From NCBI GenBank assembly GCA_050084985.1, contig JBITNC010000002.1, positions 19,592,001 to 19,656,000 on the forward strand: DNA of 64,000 nucleotides, written 5' to 3'. A program made the position numbers and the translations under genes. Below, one piece after another: positions 35,234 to 47,769 of this stretch. Each line of letters opens with the position of its first letter. Position 1 is the first letter of the stretch. The DNA is from Nageia nagi. Taxonomy: Eukaryota; Pinophyta. Below the pieces are notes generated by a model that saw only the letters and a program-made list of their open reading frames with translations, was not told where the DNA came from and searched no databases.

Positions 35234-37060
35234 AAAGCACACTCTCATCATATTGTTGGATTCAAGAAGTACTCATAATTTTATTAATCCATAGGTAGCT
35301 AAGGTTGTTGATTATTACATTCACCCTACAAATAATTTTGAGTTATGGTTGGTAATGGAGGAAAAATAGCATGTAAAGGCACATATCAAAATGTTAAACT
35401 GAGCATGGGCCACTATACCTTGAAAAGCAACATGTATGCTTTACCAATTGGGTATGTTGTATAGTTTTGGGGGTGTAATGGCTAAGGACTTTGGGCACTA
35501 TGTAATGGAATTTTGTAGAGTTGTGGATGACATTCAAGATAGCCAAACAAGAGCATACTCTTAGGGGATTACAAGTTGGACCTTAACAAATTGTGGAGCT
35601 CCCATTACATGAAAAAGATCCTACAAAAAATTAGGAAGGAAATGCTAGCATAGTTCTACTCTTTAGCAATCATCAAAATATGAAGTCACATAGCCTAAGG
35701 ACTTGCAATCCATCTTGAGTAAGCATGCATGTGCCTTTGAGTCACCAATGGGATTACCACCTAGTGATTTCATGATCATGCTATCCAATTGGTGCTAGGA
35801 AGTCAACACCAAACATTTTCCTTATCGATATCCTTGTGTACAAAAAAATGAAATTAAAAAATTGGTCTAGGAACTGTTGGATGCATGAGTAATTTGACCT
35901 AGTGTAAGCCCATATTATTCTTCAATTATATTAGCTCATAAGAAAGATGGATCATGGCATATGTGTGTGGATTTTAGGGCCCTTGAAAAATTACCATCAG
36001 GAAAATTTCCATACTGATCATTGATGAATTATTGGATGAACTACATGGGGCAAGATATTTCTCCAAGTTGGACTTGCAATCTAGGTATCACCAAATCTAC
36101 CTCAAGGAGGAGAATATACTAAAAACTACATTTCTCACCCATGAAGGCCATTATGAGTTCTTGGTCATGCCTTTTGGTATCACAAATGCTCCATCACATT
36201 TTAAAGTTTAATGAATTAGGTGTTTTATCCATTCCTTAAGAAGTTCATTTTAGTTTTCTTTGATGATATCTTGATCTACAGTAAGACATGGAATAACATG
36301 TGGCACATGTTGAGCAAACCTTACAAATTTTGAAGGAACACTAGCTATATGCAAAAAAATCAAAATGTTCATTTGGCAAGAGGGAAATTGACTACTTAGG
36401 CCATATTATATCTAAAGAGGGAGTTAAGGTGGATCCACAAAAGATTATAACATGCAAAACTAGTCTATTCCTACATGTTTGAAAAATCTCTAAGGATTCT
36501 TGGGTTTGATAGGCTATTATAGGAAATTTATGAAGGATTATGGTAAGATTGTAGCACCTCTAACCATGTTGTTGTAAAAGAATGCATTCCAATGGTCACC
36601 TCAAGATGAGACAGCTTTCCTTAGCTTAAGGATTGCAATGTCTACCACCCTAGTATTAGCAATGCCAATTTTTTTAAAACCTTTGTGATAGAAAGTGATG
36701 CTTGTGGAGTAGGAATCGAGGGAGTATTTATGCAAGAGGGGCATTCCTTAGCATTCACTAGTAGAGCACTCTTGATAAAAAATTAGGTAAATCCACCTAT
36801 GAAAAAGAAATGCTTACCATCATTCATGCAATTCAATGCTAGAGACCATATCTCATTGGTCACCATTTCATCATCCTCAAGGATCATCACAATTTGAAAT
36901 TTTTCATTGAGCAAATGTATTTCTATAGCTGAGCAACAAAAAGGGGTGACCAAACTATTGGGGTATGATTATGATATAGTATACCATAAAGGTAAAGAGA
37001 ATGTGGTTACGATGCTCTATCCAAACAATTTGAAAATCAAGTAGCACTACAATCTCTTTT
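35234..37060 (+). pseudogene. Gypsy-B protease, reverse transcriptase and RNase H (broken)
   Basis: A protease remnant follows gag (VDSRSTHNFINP-like text in shifted frames around 35250-35300, then VMVGNGGKIACKG). RT blocks are visible near 35935-36270: [39 protein letters not shown] and the catalytic FFDD at 36256-36267 (followed by ILIYS). RNase H remnants are near 36640-36830: FVIESDACGVGI and STYEKEMLTIIHAI. At least a dozen stops and frameshifts; inactive. FFDD, where many elements have YVDD, is usual for chromoviruses. Confidence 0.75.
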
Positions 37061-37179
37061 GTCTTCTATTACTCAATGGTTGGATAAAGTGAAACAATCA
37101 AGGGTAAAGGATAGCTCCTCCTAAGAATTGTTAAAACAAATCACTAAAGACCCCATGAGTAAACCACACCACACATGGC

Positions 37180-38480
37180 ATGAGTTATTTTGACATTCAA
37201 AGGCTGAATTTTTGTTACCATCTCTTTCAAAATGTAAATTAGAAATACTTACCAAATTGTATTCCACACCTACATTAGGACATGATGGATTTTTGAAAAC
37301 TTATAAGTGGGTGGCACGATCATTCTATTGGGTAGGAATGAAATTGGATATCAAGCAGTTTGTGGTAGCTTGTGATGTGTGTCAATGATAAAAGGGTGAG
37401 ACAGTGGGTACTCCAGGACTCCTTCAACCTCTTCCCATACCTACTTGTACATGTATTGATATCTTAATGGATTTCATTAAAGGCCTTCCTAAATCTAATG
37501 GTAAATTAGTTATTCTAGTGGTGATTGATTGATTATCCAAATATGCTCATTTTGGTTCATTGGCTCATCCCTACAAGGTAATGAAAGCGCATAATTATTC
37601 TTGGATTAATTTTTAAACTACATGACATGCTAGAGATGATTATCAGTGATTATGATCCCACTTTTACAAGCCATTTTTGGCAAGAGATTTCAAGCTACAA
37701 GGTACCCAACAAAACATGAGATCAGCATATCACCTATAAATTGATGATCAGATTGAAATTGCAACAAATGTTTGGAAATATATTTAAATTATTTTTCTTT
37801 AGCAAAACCTATGCATCGGGTATGATGGATTCCTTTGGCTGAGTGGTGGTATAATACATCTTATCATTCTACCAGCAAGATGATCCCCTATGAAGTAGTG
37901 TATGGTCAAGCTCCACCAATAGTCACTTGTATGTTGTAGGTACTAGTAAAATTTAGGAAGTTGACTTTAGCATTAGTTACTTAAGATGATATTCTTTTTT
38001 TACTTAAGGATAACCTTAGATAGCCCAACACCTTATGAAATAATAGATTAATCAACACATATCAAAAGGGAGTTCCAAGTAGATGACATGGTCTTTCTGA
38101 GGTTGCAACCTTATCGCCAAAAATCCTTAAAAATAAAAGGCCTCAAAAATTGGCCTCAAAGTTTTTATGGTCCCTACAAGGTGTTACAATGCATTGGCCT
38201 AGCTACATACAAATTGAAGTTTCTACTTCTTCCAATATTAACCAATGTTTATGTCTCCTATCTTAAGAGAGTGGTTGGATTAGAGGTTTGGGTTTAGACA
38301 TAATTACCTAAGTTGGCAAAGGATGGATCAATGGAAATCATACTGAGGTAATTTTAGATTAAATTTCACAATAGCTTCATAACCACTCCATAACAAAAGT
38401 CCTTATGTAGTGGCAAGGCATGACACTAGAAGATGCAACATGGGGAATACTTCATCAATTGCAATAATAGTTTCCACACT
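37180..38480 (+). pseudogene. Gypsy-B integrase with chromodomain-like tail (broken)
   Basis: The zinc region reads LGHDGFLKTYKWVARSFYWVGM and CDVCQ (37270-37390). The core then has DILMDFIKGLPKSNGK and VVIDxLSKYAHF near 37455-37560. The C-terminal GPY/F region is in an open block (38088-38297): MVFLRLQPYRQKSLKIKG, then FYGPYKVLQCIG and LPILTNVYVSYLKR. Around 38397-38450, after a frameshift, VLM-WQGMTLEDATWGILH resembles the last strand and helix of a chromodomain, which in chromoviruses directs integration to chromatin marks. The element is dead. Confidence 0.72.
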
Positions 38481-38521
38481 TCTAGCTTTGAAGACAAAGC
38501 TTCATCCCAAGAGGGGTAGTA

Positions 38522-38932
38522 TGTTAGGATCTCATATCCTAACACTTTAGTGTTAGTATTAGTATTTTAATTAAATTATTGACCTATATTATGAAACTAT
38601 GATATTATGATTGTCAAGATAGGGCTTAATTTTGCATGAGTATTAGGGTTAGGGTTAGTATATTATAAATAGGTAGAAGTGTGTGGAGAAAGGCATTTGA
38701 ACATTACTTTTCATTTTTGTAGTTATAAGGAGGTAGCCCCCTCAAAGTAGCCTTTGATTCTATTACTATTTAGTAAAATCCTATCCTTATATGCTTATTA
38801 TTATTATTTCATGTTCTACTTCTTAGTGCATGCTCTATTATTTCCATTAGATTAGTTGCCATTTTTCTATTTAAATCCATATTTGTTTACATTATTGAAA
38901 TATTTACCTTTCATATTCATAGCATTGTAACA
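38522..38932 (+). repeat. Gypsy-B 3' LTR (411 bp)
   Basis: TGTTAGGATC to GTAACA, preceded by a polypurine tract (AAGAGGGGTAG near 38510). The TTAGGGTTAGGGTTAG block is preserved at 38643-38658 even though the LTR pair differs by about 13%. Confidence 0.88.
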
Positions 38933-41900
38933 TGAGGGGAGACTATTCAAAGGAAACCCAAAGGTTAGGCCCAAGAAAATTCAAGCATTTTTTAGCCTTA
39001 TGGAATCCCTTATCAAAAATAGGATTAGAATCAACCATGAGAGTCTCCCGAGGCCATGAGAACATGTCACCAAATGGGTGACCAAATACTTCATGCTAGA
39101 TGGTAGATACACTATCATTTTCATCCCTAACCTTGTTCTTCTTTGCCATTTTAGATGGGGGGCATAATTTTGTATTTATTTCCCTTTCTTTCTAGCAAAG
39201 TTAATTAGGACCTATGTCATTCAATTCACTAATAGGGAAGAAATCTAGCTAAGACACTTGGGCCTTATATATTCCTTTATTAGAAATCCCTCATGGAAAC
39301 TCTAGGGAAAAAAATCAATTTCAATTAGGTAGTTAAAGGAAGTAGCTTTGGAAAAGAAATCAAACAAAATTTAGCAAGGTAAGGGAGAACCTATAGAAAA
39401 GAGCCCAGGGTACTCCAAGTCTAAAAAAAAAGAAGAAGAAAATACCAAATGAGAAACATGATAGGCAAAGGGGGGAAATAGCAAATAAGGTAAGAGATCC
39501 TAAGAAGCCCAAGGGTATTTATAAGAGCACCATGCACACATACCTCATACAGCCATTGAATATTAACTAGATCTTGAAGTTTCAAGGGAAAAAAGGTAAA
39601 TTCTAAAGAAGATAGGGAGAATGTTATGAATATTCAATATGAAAACCAAGTTGAGGAAACCCCATTATCCCCACTCAATATTAGGATAAAACCCTCCCCT
39701 TTCTCCAACCAAAGATTTTTTAAACCACCAATGCCATAGTTAGAACATCAAAGAAGTTATTAGAGTCATCAAAACCTCATAAAAAACCCTCAAGCCTATC
39801 ACAAACCCTAAGCCTCAAGCCACATAAGATACTGCTAAGAATAATTATGGGAGTGATCATGATGAGCCTACTAAATATAAGTAAGGAAATGAAGCTATCA
39901 TGTTCATGAACCCCAACCACCTAAATTATCAAGGAATGGAAATAATCTAGTTTGAGGAATGTAAAGCTATGCCTATCCTTATTATCAAGTCTCAAGCTAC
40001 ACATTTTGATAGTGCCCCTTGATATTCCATCACAAACATAAGAACAACATAGGAAGAGTAAAAATATAGAAGAAACTCAACCTAACAAAGGATGAAACCA
40101 CTCAAGAAGAGAACTACAAAAGAAATTCATAGTCCTAAAGAAAGAGAGAAGAACCCAAGATTCTTAATATTAAACCTCTTAGCTTGGGCCATAGAAGATC
40201 AATTGATTCCCATAGATGATGCCTTAGTTCTATACTTTAGAGTTGAAACTAAAGCTAAAGTTAAGAAGAAATAGAAGCATGTTACCCTCGAAAGGAAAGG
40301 GGGGAAGAAATCTTAATCTTTAGCATGTTTTATTTTGTGCCCACTAGTAGAATATAGTATGCTTTGTATTTCGATAGATATTTTGGTGAAGTTATGAAAA
40401 TTGTTTAGCTACTATCTATCCTCTTTTTAGCTACCACCATGTATAGCTGGGTAGCAGTTTCAATTTTTTGAAACCATTTTTGTGACTAGTTTTGGGGACC
40501 TAGCTTAAAACTCATTTTTGGATAATATAATTTACCCTTTATTATCAAAAGAGAATAGTGATGACACTTCATGCCCAAAGTACTAATGGGAATAAGATTG
40601 ATGGTTAATGCATCAACCAACAAAGGAACCAAAATGAAAATGATAGTTAATACCCCAACCAATAAAGGTACTAGAATAGAAGTGATGATTAATACCCCAA
40701 CTAAGAAAGGGACTAAAATATAGTTGATCTACTTTAAAGGGGGACCATGACAACATATTAGGCCTTAGATGAATAGGGGATGAAGATTCATGGATGGAGA
40801 TGGATATATGTGAATGGAATGGGGAGCAAGTGGAGGAGTTTTAGACATATAAGATTATGATGTTTGAAATATAGAAGAGATATATAATCCTTGTGGGTGT
40901 TGTTCACTGGGAAGAAATAGTAGAGAGTAAATATAGGATTTTCTATTTGAAATAATATGGATATATATTACAAGAATGAGAAGCATTCTTGTGGAGTTTT
41001 TGCATAGAAGAAATTTTTAGAGATTAGGCAAAGGGGCTATTTCCTTAAAACAATATAAATGATATATAATATTTATTATATTTTTTAATGATAATATAGT
41101 TAAGATATGTGAATAGATAGAGCATGAAAGAAACTATGGGGATCTAGGAGCATGCCTATGGGGTACTTTGGGTTTATCATTGGTAGGCCTAAGGGATAGA
41201 AAATGATTTTTCCATGGATTTATTTAGATGCAAAAGGTATTGTATGGAAATGTTAGGACCCTATCTAATTTATATGAATCCTATGCACCAGTTTGGAACT
41301 TAGGTCCTAGGATCAAGAGGCATATACCGATGAAGGAAGACCTCAAATTGTAAACCTTGATGGGAATTATATGTTTAATCCCCATAATAATTTATTTGAA
41401 TATTTATTTTATTGGGTATGGAAGTTTTAATCCCATTTTGATTTGTATGAGTCTCATAGTGAATACAAGGAAACATTAGAAATGGATATCTTGAGGAGTT
41501 GGTTGCAATAGTTGACCCTAGAAGCTTCAAGGATTCAAAGGAATATGAGTATGATGGAGTCAACACTTGATGCTTATGGAAATCAAGGTAGATTAAAAAG
41601 TGAATCATAGGTGTGGAACTCATATTATGATAATAGAAAGTAAGATCTAAAATTGCTATGAATTCAAGCTAATATTATGGGAAGGCATTTCAAATTTCTT
41701 TCTTGGATAATAAGCATATGTTTTCAATTTTAAACATGATATATTTCTCAATGTTTTTTATACATTTATGCTTTCTATTATAATAAAGGCCATACTTTAA
41801 ATATGTAAAAAAAATTGGAGACCTTTATAAAACTCCTATTTCTTATTAATATACTTACTTTTTTAGTAAAAAAAAGGTTATCATTATGGATACTTGTACC

Positions 41901-42129
41901 ACCCTTATTATGAGTAGAAAAATAAGGAGATAAAATCATGTTAAAATCATAAAAACTCTATTTTTTTAGAAAACCAAAAAATTATTTATTGTCTATTCCC
42001 TATACTTAGGATTTTAGAAAGTTACAAAATACGAATTTGAAGAAAAATAAATTGTGTTTCACACTTTTTAGGTATCATATAGTTAGTTTTTTGAAACACA
42101 TAATATTATGGCTTTATCTTAATCCTTTT
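38933..42129. other. Unassigned decayed sequence
   Basis: No supported gene. Lys/Glu-rich short open stretches (for example 40092-40274, +) have no recognised domain. The segment ending near 40560 (AATTTACCCTTTATTATCAAAAG) looks like the 3' end of an old non-LTR element, but the upstream text does not resolve into ORF2 motifs. A 42 bp tandem repeat lies at 40601-40726. From 40730 to 42129 nothing is recognised. Confidence 0.4.
40601..40726 (+). repeat. 42 bp tandem repeat, three copies
   Basis: Copies at 40601-40642, 40643-40684 and 40685-40726 share the frame ATGGTTAATGC / ATAGTTAATACC / ATGATTAATACC and the block CCAAC-AA-AAAGG-AC-A. The period is 14 codons, and copies translate as variants of VNTPTNKGTKI. 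The array is short and imperfect. Confidence 0.75.
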
Positions 42130-42409
42130 TGTGAAGATTCACATAGAGAGAAATCAAACCCAAAAAGGAAAATGCAAGAGCACCACAAAATAGAGAAGAG
42201 AAGTTGGAACCCTTGGAACTAATCAATCTAAAATGAGAATGGAACCCTAATAAATAGGGAAATACAAGCAAGTGTACAATGGCATGACAACCATGCATGA
42301 AGGTAAAACCCACAAAGTAATAAAGAAGTTGTTAATACCACAACAAATAGGCTAGAAAGAAGACCTAGGAAATAAATAAATACTCCTAAGTGAACTTAAT
42401 ACTCTAACA
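42130..42409 (-). repeat. LTR of the minus-strand Copia remnant (left edge approximate)
   Basis: The right edge (element-side) is fixed by the polypurine tract next to it. The left edge at TG 42130 is the best candidate but has no partner LTR for comparison. Confidence 0.5.
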
Positions 42410-42619
42410 CCCCCCCTTAAGTAAACAAGGAGGTAAAGTGGCACATCCAAAAAAATGAGTCCTAGTAACAAAGCCTGATCAGGTACTTACAATATGTGCA
42501 AAAAATCTACTAAAAGATCATGAAAAAATACATGGGAAAAAAAACATTTCATAGTAGAAGAGGGAGGATGGAGAGAAAATTATCCTCATTAACACCCCTA
42601 AAGGAAAACTTCCATCACC

Positions 42620-43250
42620 TCAAGCAAGCCATGCAACTTAAGGAAATGAGGTGATGCAAAGGATTTGGCGAAGATGTTCATAGCCTACTACTTTGTAGGA
42701 ATGTACTTCAAATTAAGAATATGATCTTGAATATGCTGACAGATGAAGTGCATGTGGATCTCAATGTGTTTGGTGTGCTGATGCTCAAAAATATTGCATG
42801 AAATATGAATCACACCATGATTTTCAAATGAAAGAATTATGGTACAAGAAAGGGGTAGCCAAATTACTCTAATAAATTTCAAAGCCAAAGTTCCTCTTAA
42901 CTCGCATAAATAGCTACTCTATACTCTGCCTTCAGTCGAGATAGTACAATAGCTTGTTGCTTATTGCAAACCAAGCAATGGGAGAAGTACCAAGATAAAA
43001 TACATAGCCAAAAGTGGAATGATGATCATAAGAAAACTAGGCCAATCAAAATCTATATATCCACTCAACACTAGATCACCTCTTGTGTAATGCAAACCAA
43101 TGTGGTTAGTTCCCCTCACATATCAAAGATACCTCTTGGATGCCTACCAATGAGACTTGTGAGGGTTTTTGCAAACTAAAAATAAGCATAACAACATATG
43201 AAATATCTGATCAAGTATGGGTGAGGTATACAATACTCCCAACCAACTAG
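42620..43250 (-). pseudogene. Copia RNase H remnant
   Basis: Minus-strand reading gives LVGSIVYLTHT and SDISYVV, then THWFALHKR-like text in shifted frames. Next are YRFDWPSF-like, STFGYVFYLGTSPIAW, KQQAIVLSRLKAEYRVAIYAS, then VIHISCNIFEHQHTKHIEI and NLKYIPTK. This is the order of the Copia RNase H domain and pol C-terminus (NIFAKSF). Frames change repeatedly; dead. It belongs to a different family from Copia-M and Copia-P. Confidence 0.72.
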
Positions 43251-43253
43251 CAA

Positions 43254-43893
43254 TATATATATCCTCAAAATTAACCATTATGTATTGAATAAATCATTTT
43301 AATCCCTTAACAAATTATTATGTAAAAAGGGATTAAAAATGTATAAAAGAGGTATAGGCCATGTATTTGATCCTTTTGGATTGTACAAGGGGTAATATAT
43401 CAAATTCATGCAAAATTGTATAATATATAAAGGCATCATTTGATGACCTATAGATCATGAGGGAATCATGGGCAAATAATCATTTCAAGCTAATACAAGG
43501 ATTATCAATTGAAGATATTTGAAGGATTGAACTTGCTTTATCTATCTACATTGTGTATCTATTATTCTATAAGTTTGCATGTATGTTTATAATTTTATTA
43601 TTCACTAAGTTACTCATATCTACATTCTTGTCCTTGTCTATAATTTCACTTATCTCATGACATCGATGGCATGCCAATTCTAGGATGTTGGCAATGTACT
43701 AGTTCATGAATGTATGCTCTATCTTTTATGCATTTTATGATTAACAAAATGAATATAGAATCTAAGTAAACACTACTACATTTCTACTATATGTTATTGC
43801 TATATTTCTAATATATGCATCAATATTTACAAGGTAGAGCAATAGTGCATTAATCAACTACATTTGTATTGATTACATTATTTAGCTACTACA
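43254..43893 (+). repeat. Gypsy-C 5' LTR
   Basis: Aligns along its length with 59046-59687. It ends ACTACA at 43893. Confidence 0.85.
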
Positions 43894-43896
43894 TTT

Positions 43897-43908
43897 TGGT
43901 GAACCCGA
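43897..43908 (+). promoter_or_regulatory. Gypsy-C candidate primer-binding site
   Basis: TGGTGAACCCGA three bases after the 5' LTR. The same position in Gypsy-A has TGCTGAACC. The matching tRNA was not determined by eye. Confidence 0.55.
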
Positions 43909-44016
43909 TTGCTCGATTTATCTTACCCTATAGGCAAGATCATGTTAACCCTTCTTGTTAGGATTAGACCACTAGCATTATATATTTTTTTCTTTAGGAT
44001 GCTATTGGCATTAAGA

Positions 44017-45260
44017 TGGATCAACTTATAACCATGCTTCAAGCTTTGAACATGAATATTCTAGATTTGCAAAGGAATATTGCTATGAACAACAATCCAA
44101 TTCCAACTTGAATAATCTAGGAGGTTCATCTAATACCTTATCATCCAATCCTAATGACTATGATGGCATTTTTATTTCACCCTTAATAGATGACATCTAT
44201 TATTTTCCCCTACCACCCAATCATAAGACCCCCAAGTTCAAGATGTTCAACAATGAACAATATCCCAAACAACATCTCATTAGCTTTTAAGAGGAGTGCT
44301 TGTTGAAACTGGGTTTGGATGAGAGGTTAATGGCTAAATTCTTCCCAAGGAGTTTGAAAGGTGATGCTACTCAATGGTTTAACTCTTCTTGGTAAGTCTA
44401 TTGACTCCTTCAAAACCTTATTTTGAATATTTATGGGTCAATACAAGCATAATATTAAAGAACAAGGCAATATGTCAAAATTATGTGCACTTTGTTAAGT
44501 AAGCAATGAAACCATATAGAAGTATGTCTTATCGCTTCAAAAAGGAATGGAAAACTACTCGAGTTAAACTAGATGAATTTGATATTTGTGGCATATTTTG
44601 TGAATCTATTATTCCTTTCTTCAATTGCATGCTCCTAGTGCTAAGGATGTTGGTTTTAGTACTCTAGTACAACAATTAGTGCAAAAATAGGAAGTTTTAT
44701 CATCTATAGGAGAGCTTAAATATAAATCTAATAATTTTTTCAAAGATAATAGGAAATCATATTCCAAGAAACGAGGAGAAACCAATTAATATGGAAAATA
44801 GACCCAAGACTCCTTCAAAGCCACAAAGATCTACTTCCTAAAAAGAGACCAACTACACATTTCTAGTTCCACCAAGAATTATTTTGAAGGACTTAGTGAA
44901 GAAAGGCCTCCTACACTTGCTAGAAAAGTTGATGATGATACTTCTTGGGACAATTTGAGGCATATTGTACTTATCATCAATGAAAAGGGCATGCTACAAA
45001 CTTTTGTAAAATATTGGAAGCAACTATCATAGACCTCATAGAACAAGGAAGGTACAAGATTGATGAACATCTTGCTAAATAAGGAGATGACATCAATGTG
45101 GTCATAGTATTCAAAGATGTGTGTGCTAACTTGTGAAGAGAAATCCACGTAATGTCCCAAATGTAGTTACCATTGAACAAGTAAGTGTTCCATAGATCCT
45201 AAATTTTAAAGTATGATTGATTAATTAAAAAATACACCAGCTAAGATTAGCTTGTATTAT
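44017..45260 (+). pseudogene. Gypsy-C gag (broken)
   Basis: Starts MDQLITMLQALNMNILDLQ at 44017. After several stops it shows capsid pieces: FKMFNNEQYPKQHLISF, MAKFFPRSLKGDATQWF (frame-shifted) and IFMGQYKHNIKEQGNM. A knuckle-like segment falls near 44960-45010 (YCTYHHxKGHATN-type text in a shifted frame). Seed-plant Tat gags are usually 500 codons or more; the remnant spans a similar length. Frames are too damaged to give a single reading. Confidence 0.65.
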
Positions 45261-45426
45261 CTCATTTCTACTTCTCAAGCTCATAAGGATGTTTTATATA
45301 CTTTATTTAAGAATGAACTATTCTTACTAACATTTAAATGGGTACATTTTCTAAGAAGCTCCAAACATTAGGGAAAGTGACACTATCTCCTTTCATAAAT
45401 CTGAAATAATCAACCAAGAACTACTA

Positions 45427-46020
45427 GATGAGTGTGTAACTTTGTATATCACTACTATGGTAGATGAATGGGAAGTCAAAAATACCATGGTAGACAATGG
45501 TTCAGCTTTGAATGTGTGTTCTAACCATTTTTTTGTCTCAATTACAAGAAAACAATGTAACTATCCCTCCATTAGAAGAATCTACTTTCAAAATTAGAGC
45601 CTATGATAGTTCTTCTAAGAAACCACTAGGCATAGCTACCATCATGATTACAATAGGAGTTAGAATGATTCCAACCAAGTTTTAGGTATTTGATTCCAAG
45701 TTTTCTTATAACATGCTTTAAGAAAGACCTTGGATCCATGATATGGAAATTGTTCCTTCTACATTACATGGTAGACTAAAATTTGAATTATAAGGAGAAT
45801 GCATACAATCTTAGCTAATCCAAAGTCCTATGCACTATGCAATGCTAGTGACTTTGTGGAGATGGCCTTGGTTCTAACACTTTTTGAAATAGAACCCTTG
45901 AATGATCTCACATTGGGGGCAAATACAAATAAATAGGTGCAAATCACAAAAACAAGTATGAGTACTTACAAAATAGATGATACACACTTATTTGTGTTCA
46001 CTAAAGAATTAGGATGGCCT
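45427..46020 (+). pseudogene. Gypsy-C aspartic protease (broken)
   Basis: The active-site region reads TTMVDEWEVKNTMVDNGSALNVCS, broken here as TTMVDEWEVKNT and MVDNGSALNVCS (45450-45530). VDNGSALNV is the usual active-site form in Tat/Ogre-lineage elements rather than DTGA or DSGA. Frameshifts then lead into DSKFSYNMLx-RPWIHDM-like text near 45690-45750. ALVLTLFEIEPLNDLTLG follows. Confidence 0.65.
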
Positions 46021-46744
46021 TGAATATTGGTTATTTTAGGTCATTAGTGCTATGCTATTCTACATACAGGGCACCAACATCATACGAATGATGATGTTAG
46101 TGACCCTTCTAGCTCTATTTATTTAAAATGATGAATCGATCTTCTGTAGATGATGTACCCATTCTTTTGAATTAGGTAAAACCTTTCCTTCTACTTTTGT
46201 TCAAACATATATGGTAAACAATTGCAAGTATAGGGAGGAGGTTTAGGTAAACTTAAGCAAGTTATGTTTGATTTTTCTATTTTTTCAAAAACATAGCTTA
46301 ATAAGATAGGTCTAGGTAGTGATGGATAGGTCAAATAAAAATAGGGTCCCATATAGTTTGTTAAAACATCTAATGTGATAAAATTATATGATGAAATTGA
46401 TGAATATATGTGGATTAATCATAGCTTGCCTCTTGCCTTTGATTGTTTCAGTATTGATGATGATTTGTTTGAATACTTGGGGGCACATTCAAAATTGCCC
46501 AAGTTTAGCAAAAAACATCATGCCTCTTATATGCTTCATGACTATGTTTACTTTGGCAAAGAGGTTAATTTTCATGATGTGTTATAGGTTCAAACCCTTA
46601 GAAGAAGTGAGATTGTTGTTCCTACTATGGAGGATTTGCCATCATTATTACCAACAAATAAGGAGCTCACCTTCCCACAAGAATTTAGCATTGGCACTAC
46701 AAATAAGAAGAGATTGCTTTAAATTGGAGCAACCCTAGCCTTTT

Positions 46745-47769
46745 ATGAGCAAGAAAGGTACAAATTCTAAATTCATCACATATTTTGAAAACATTGCTTG
46801 GTATTATGATGATATACCTAGGTTTGATCCTTCATTTGTTATGCATAATTTGTCATTAAAAGTATATGCCAAACCAATTAAGCAAAAGCCTAGAAAAATG
46901 CATCCTTCTAAGGCCTTGTTAGTCAAAAAAGAGATTGAAAAATACTCACAAGTAGGATTCATAGAGCCTATTGATTATTTTGAGTGGATGTATAATATTG
47001 TTCCTATTAGTAAACCAACAAGTGAAATACAGGTATGTACCAATTTTCATGATATCAATAGTGCTTGTCCTAAAGATGATTTTCCATTGCCTAATATTGA
47101 TATGATTATTGATAACATAGCTAGTCATGATATGTTATCATTCATGGATGGTTTTTCTAGTTACAATCAAATCTTAATTAGTCCTACTGACTAACATAAA
47201 ACCACTTTCACAACCCCTTGGGATAATTTTTTTTTGAAGGTTATGCATTTTGGACTAAAAAATGCAGGTGCTACATATCAAAGAGCCATGTTCAGTATGT
47301 TCCATAAGCATATACACAAAATAGTGGAGGTCTATGTTGATGACATTCTTGTCAAATCAAAGCAAGGTTGGGACCATCTCCAAGCCCTTAAAGAGGTATT
47401 TGACATTTTGTAAAGGTACAAACTAAGACTTAAACCTTCAAAGTGTGCATTTAGAGTTACTTTTGGAAAATTGTTAGGGTTCATGGTTTCAAAGAGAGGA
47501 ATTTAGTACATCTTAAGAAAGTAAAAGCCATTATTGACATGCATCCCCCTATAGAAATGAAACAACTTAGAAGTATTCAAGGAAAGCTAAATTCATTTAG
47601 GAGGTTCATCTCACAACTAGGGGACAAGTTTATACCATTCACTCACTTACTTAAGAAGGATGGCAAGTTTGTTTGTAATGTGAATTGCCAAAAAGCATTT
47701 GAAGATATCAATTATTATTTGCTTAACCCCCCTATCCTTGTTCCCATGGATTTTTTCCAACCTACTTAC
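46745..47769 (+). pseudogene. Gypsy-C reverse transcriptase and start of RNase H (interrupted by Copia-P)
   Basis: A 149-aa open block (46745-47194) holds FENIAWYYDDIPRFDPSFV and KQKPRKMHPSKALLVKKEI, then GFIEPIDYFEWMYNIVPI, CTNFHDINSACPKDDFPLP and MLSFMDGFSSYNQI. After a stop (TAA, 47192) come TTFTTPWDNFF, FGLKNAGATYQRAM and the catalytic YVDD at 47333-47344 (followed by ILVKS). Next is LKPSKCAFRVTFGKLLGF, then the connection region (47539-47769; MKQLRSIQGKLNSFRRFI). The reading is cut at FFQPTY, where Copia-P begins, and resumes at 52876. Confidence 0.82.

Larger units (their letters stand above)
32982..38932 (+). mobile_element. Gypsy-B: chromovirus-type Ty3/Gypsy retrotransposon, decayed
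   Basis: Flanked by LTRs of 409 bp (32982-33390) and 411 bp (38522-38932) that differ by about 13% by eye. The near-matching 5 bp flanks TAAGG and TGAGG look like a mutated target-site duplication. The internal order is gag, zinc knuckle, protease, RT (FFDD), RNase H, integrase and a chromodomain-like remnant, as in chromoviruses. The primer-binding site is degenerate (TAGTATTAGAGC, 33393-33404), one or two changes from the methionine-tRNA complement. Stops and frameshifts are abundant. Confidence 0.85.
42130..43253 (-). mobile_element. 3' part of a decayed Copia element, interrupted by Gypsy-C
   Basis: On the minus strand a Copia RNase H and pol C-terminus (43250 down to about 42620) is followed by a polypurine tract (complement of CCCCCCC, 42410-42416) and an LTR starting TGTTAGAGTATT at 42409 and running left. 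A likely LTR end is 42130 (about 280 bp), with a TATA-like CCCTATTTATTAGG on the minus strand near 42250. The RT, integrase and gag parts should lie beyond the Gypsy-C insertion. They are not found up to the start of Copia-3 at 59688, so they may be past that element, outside this window. Confidence 0.7.
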
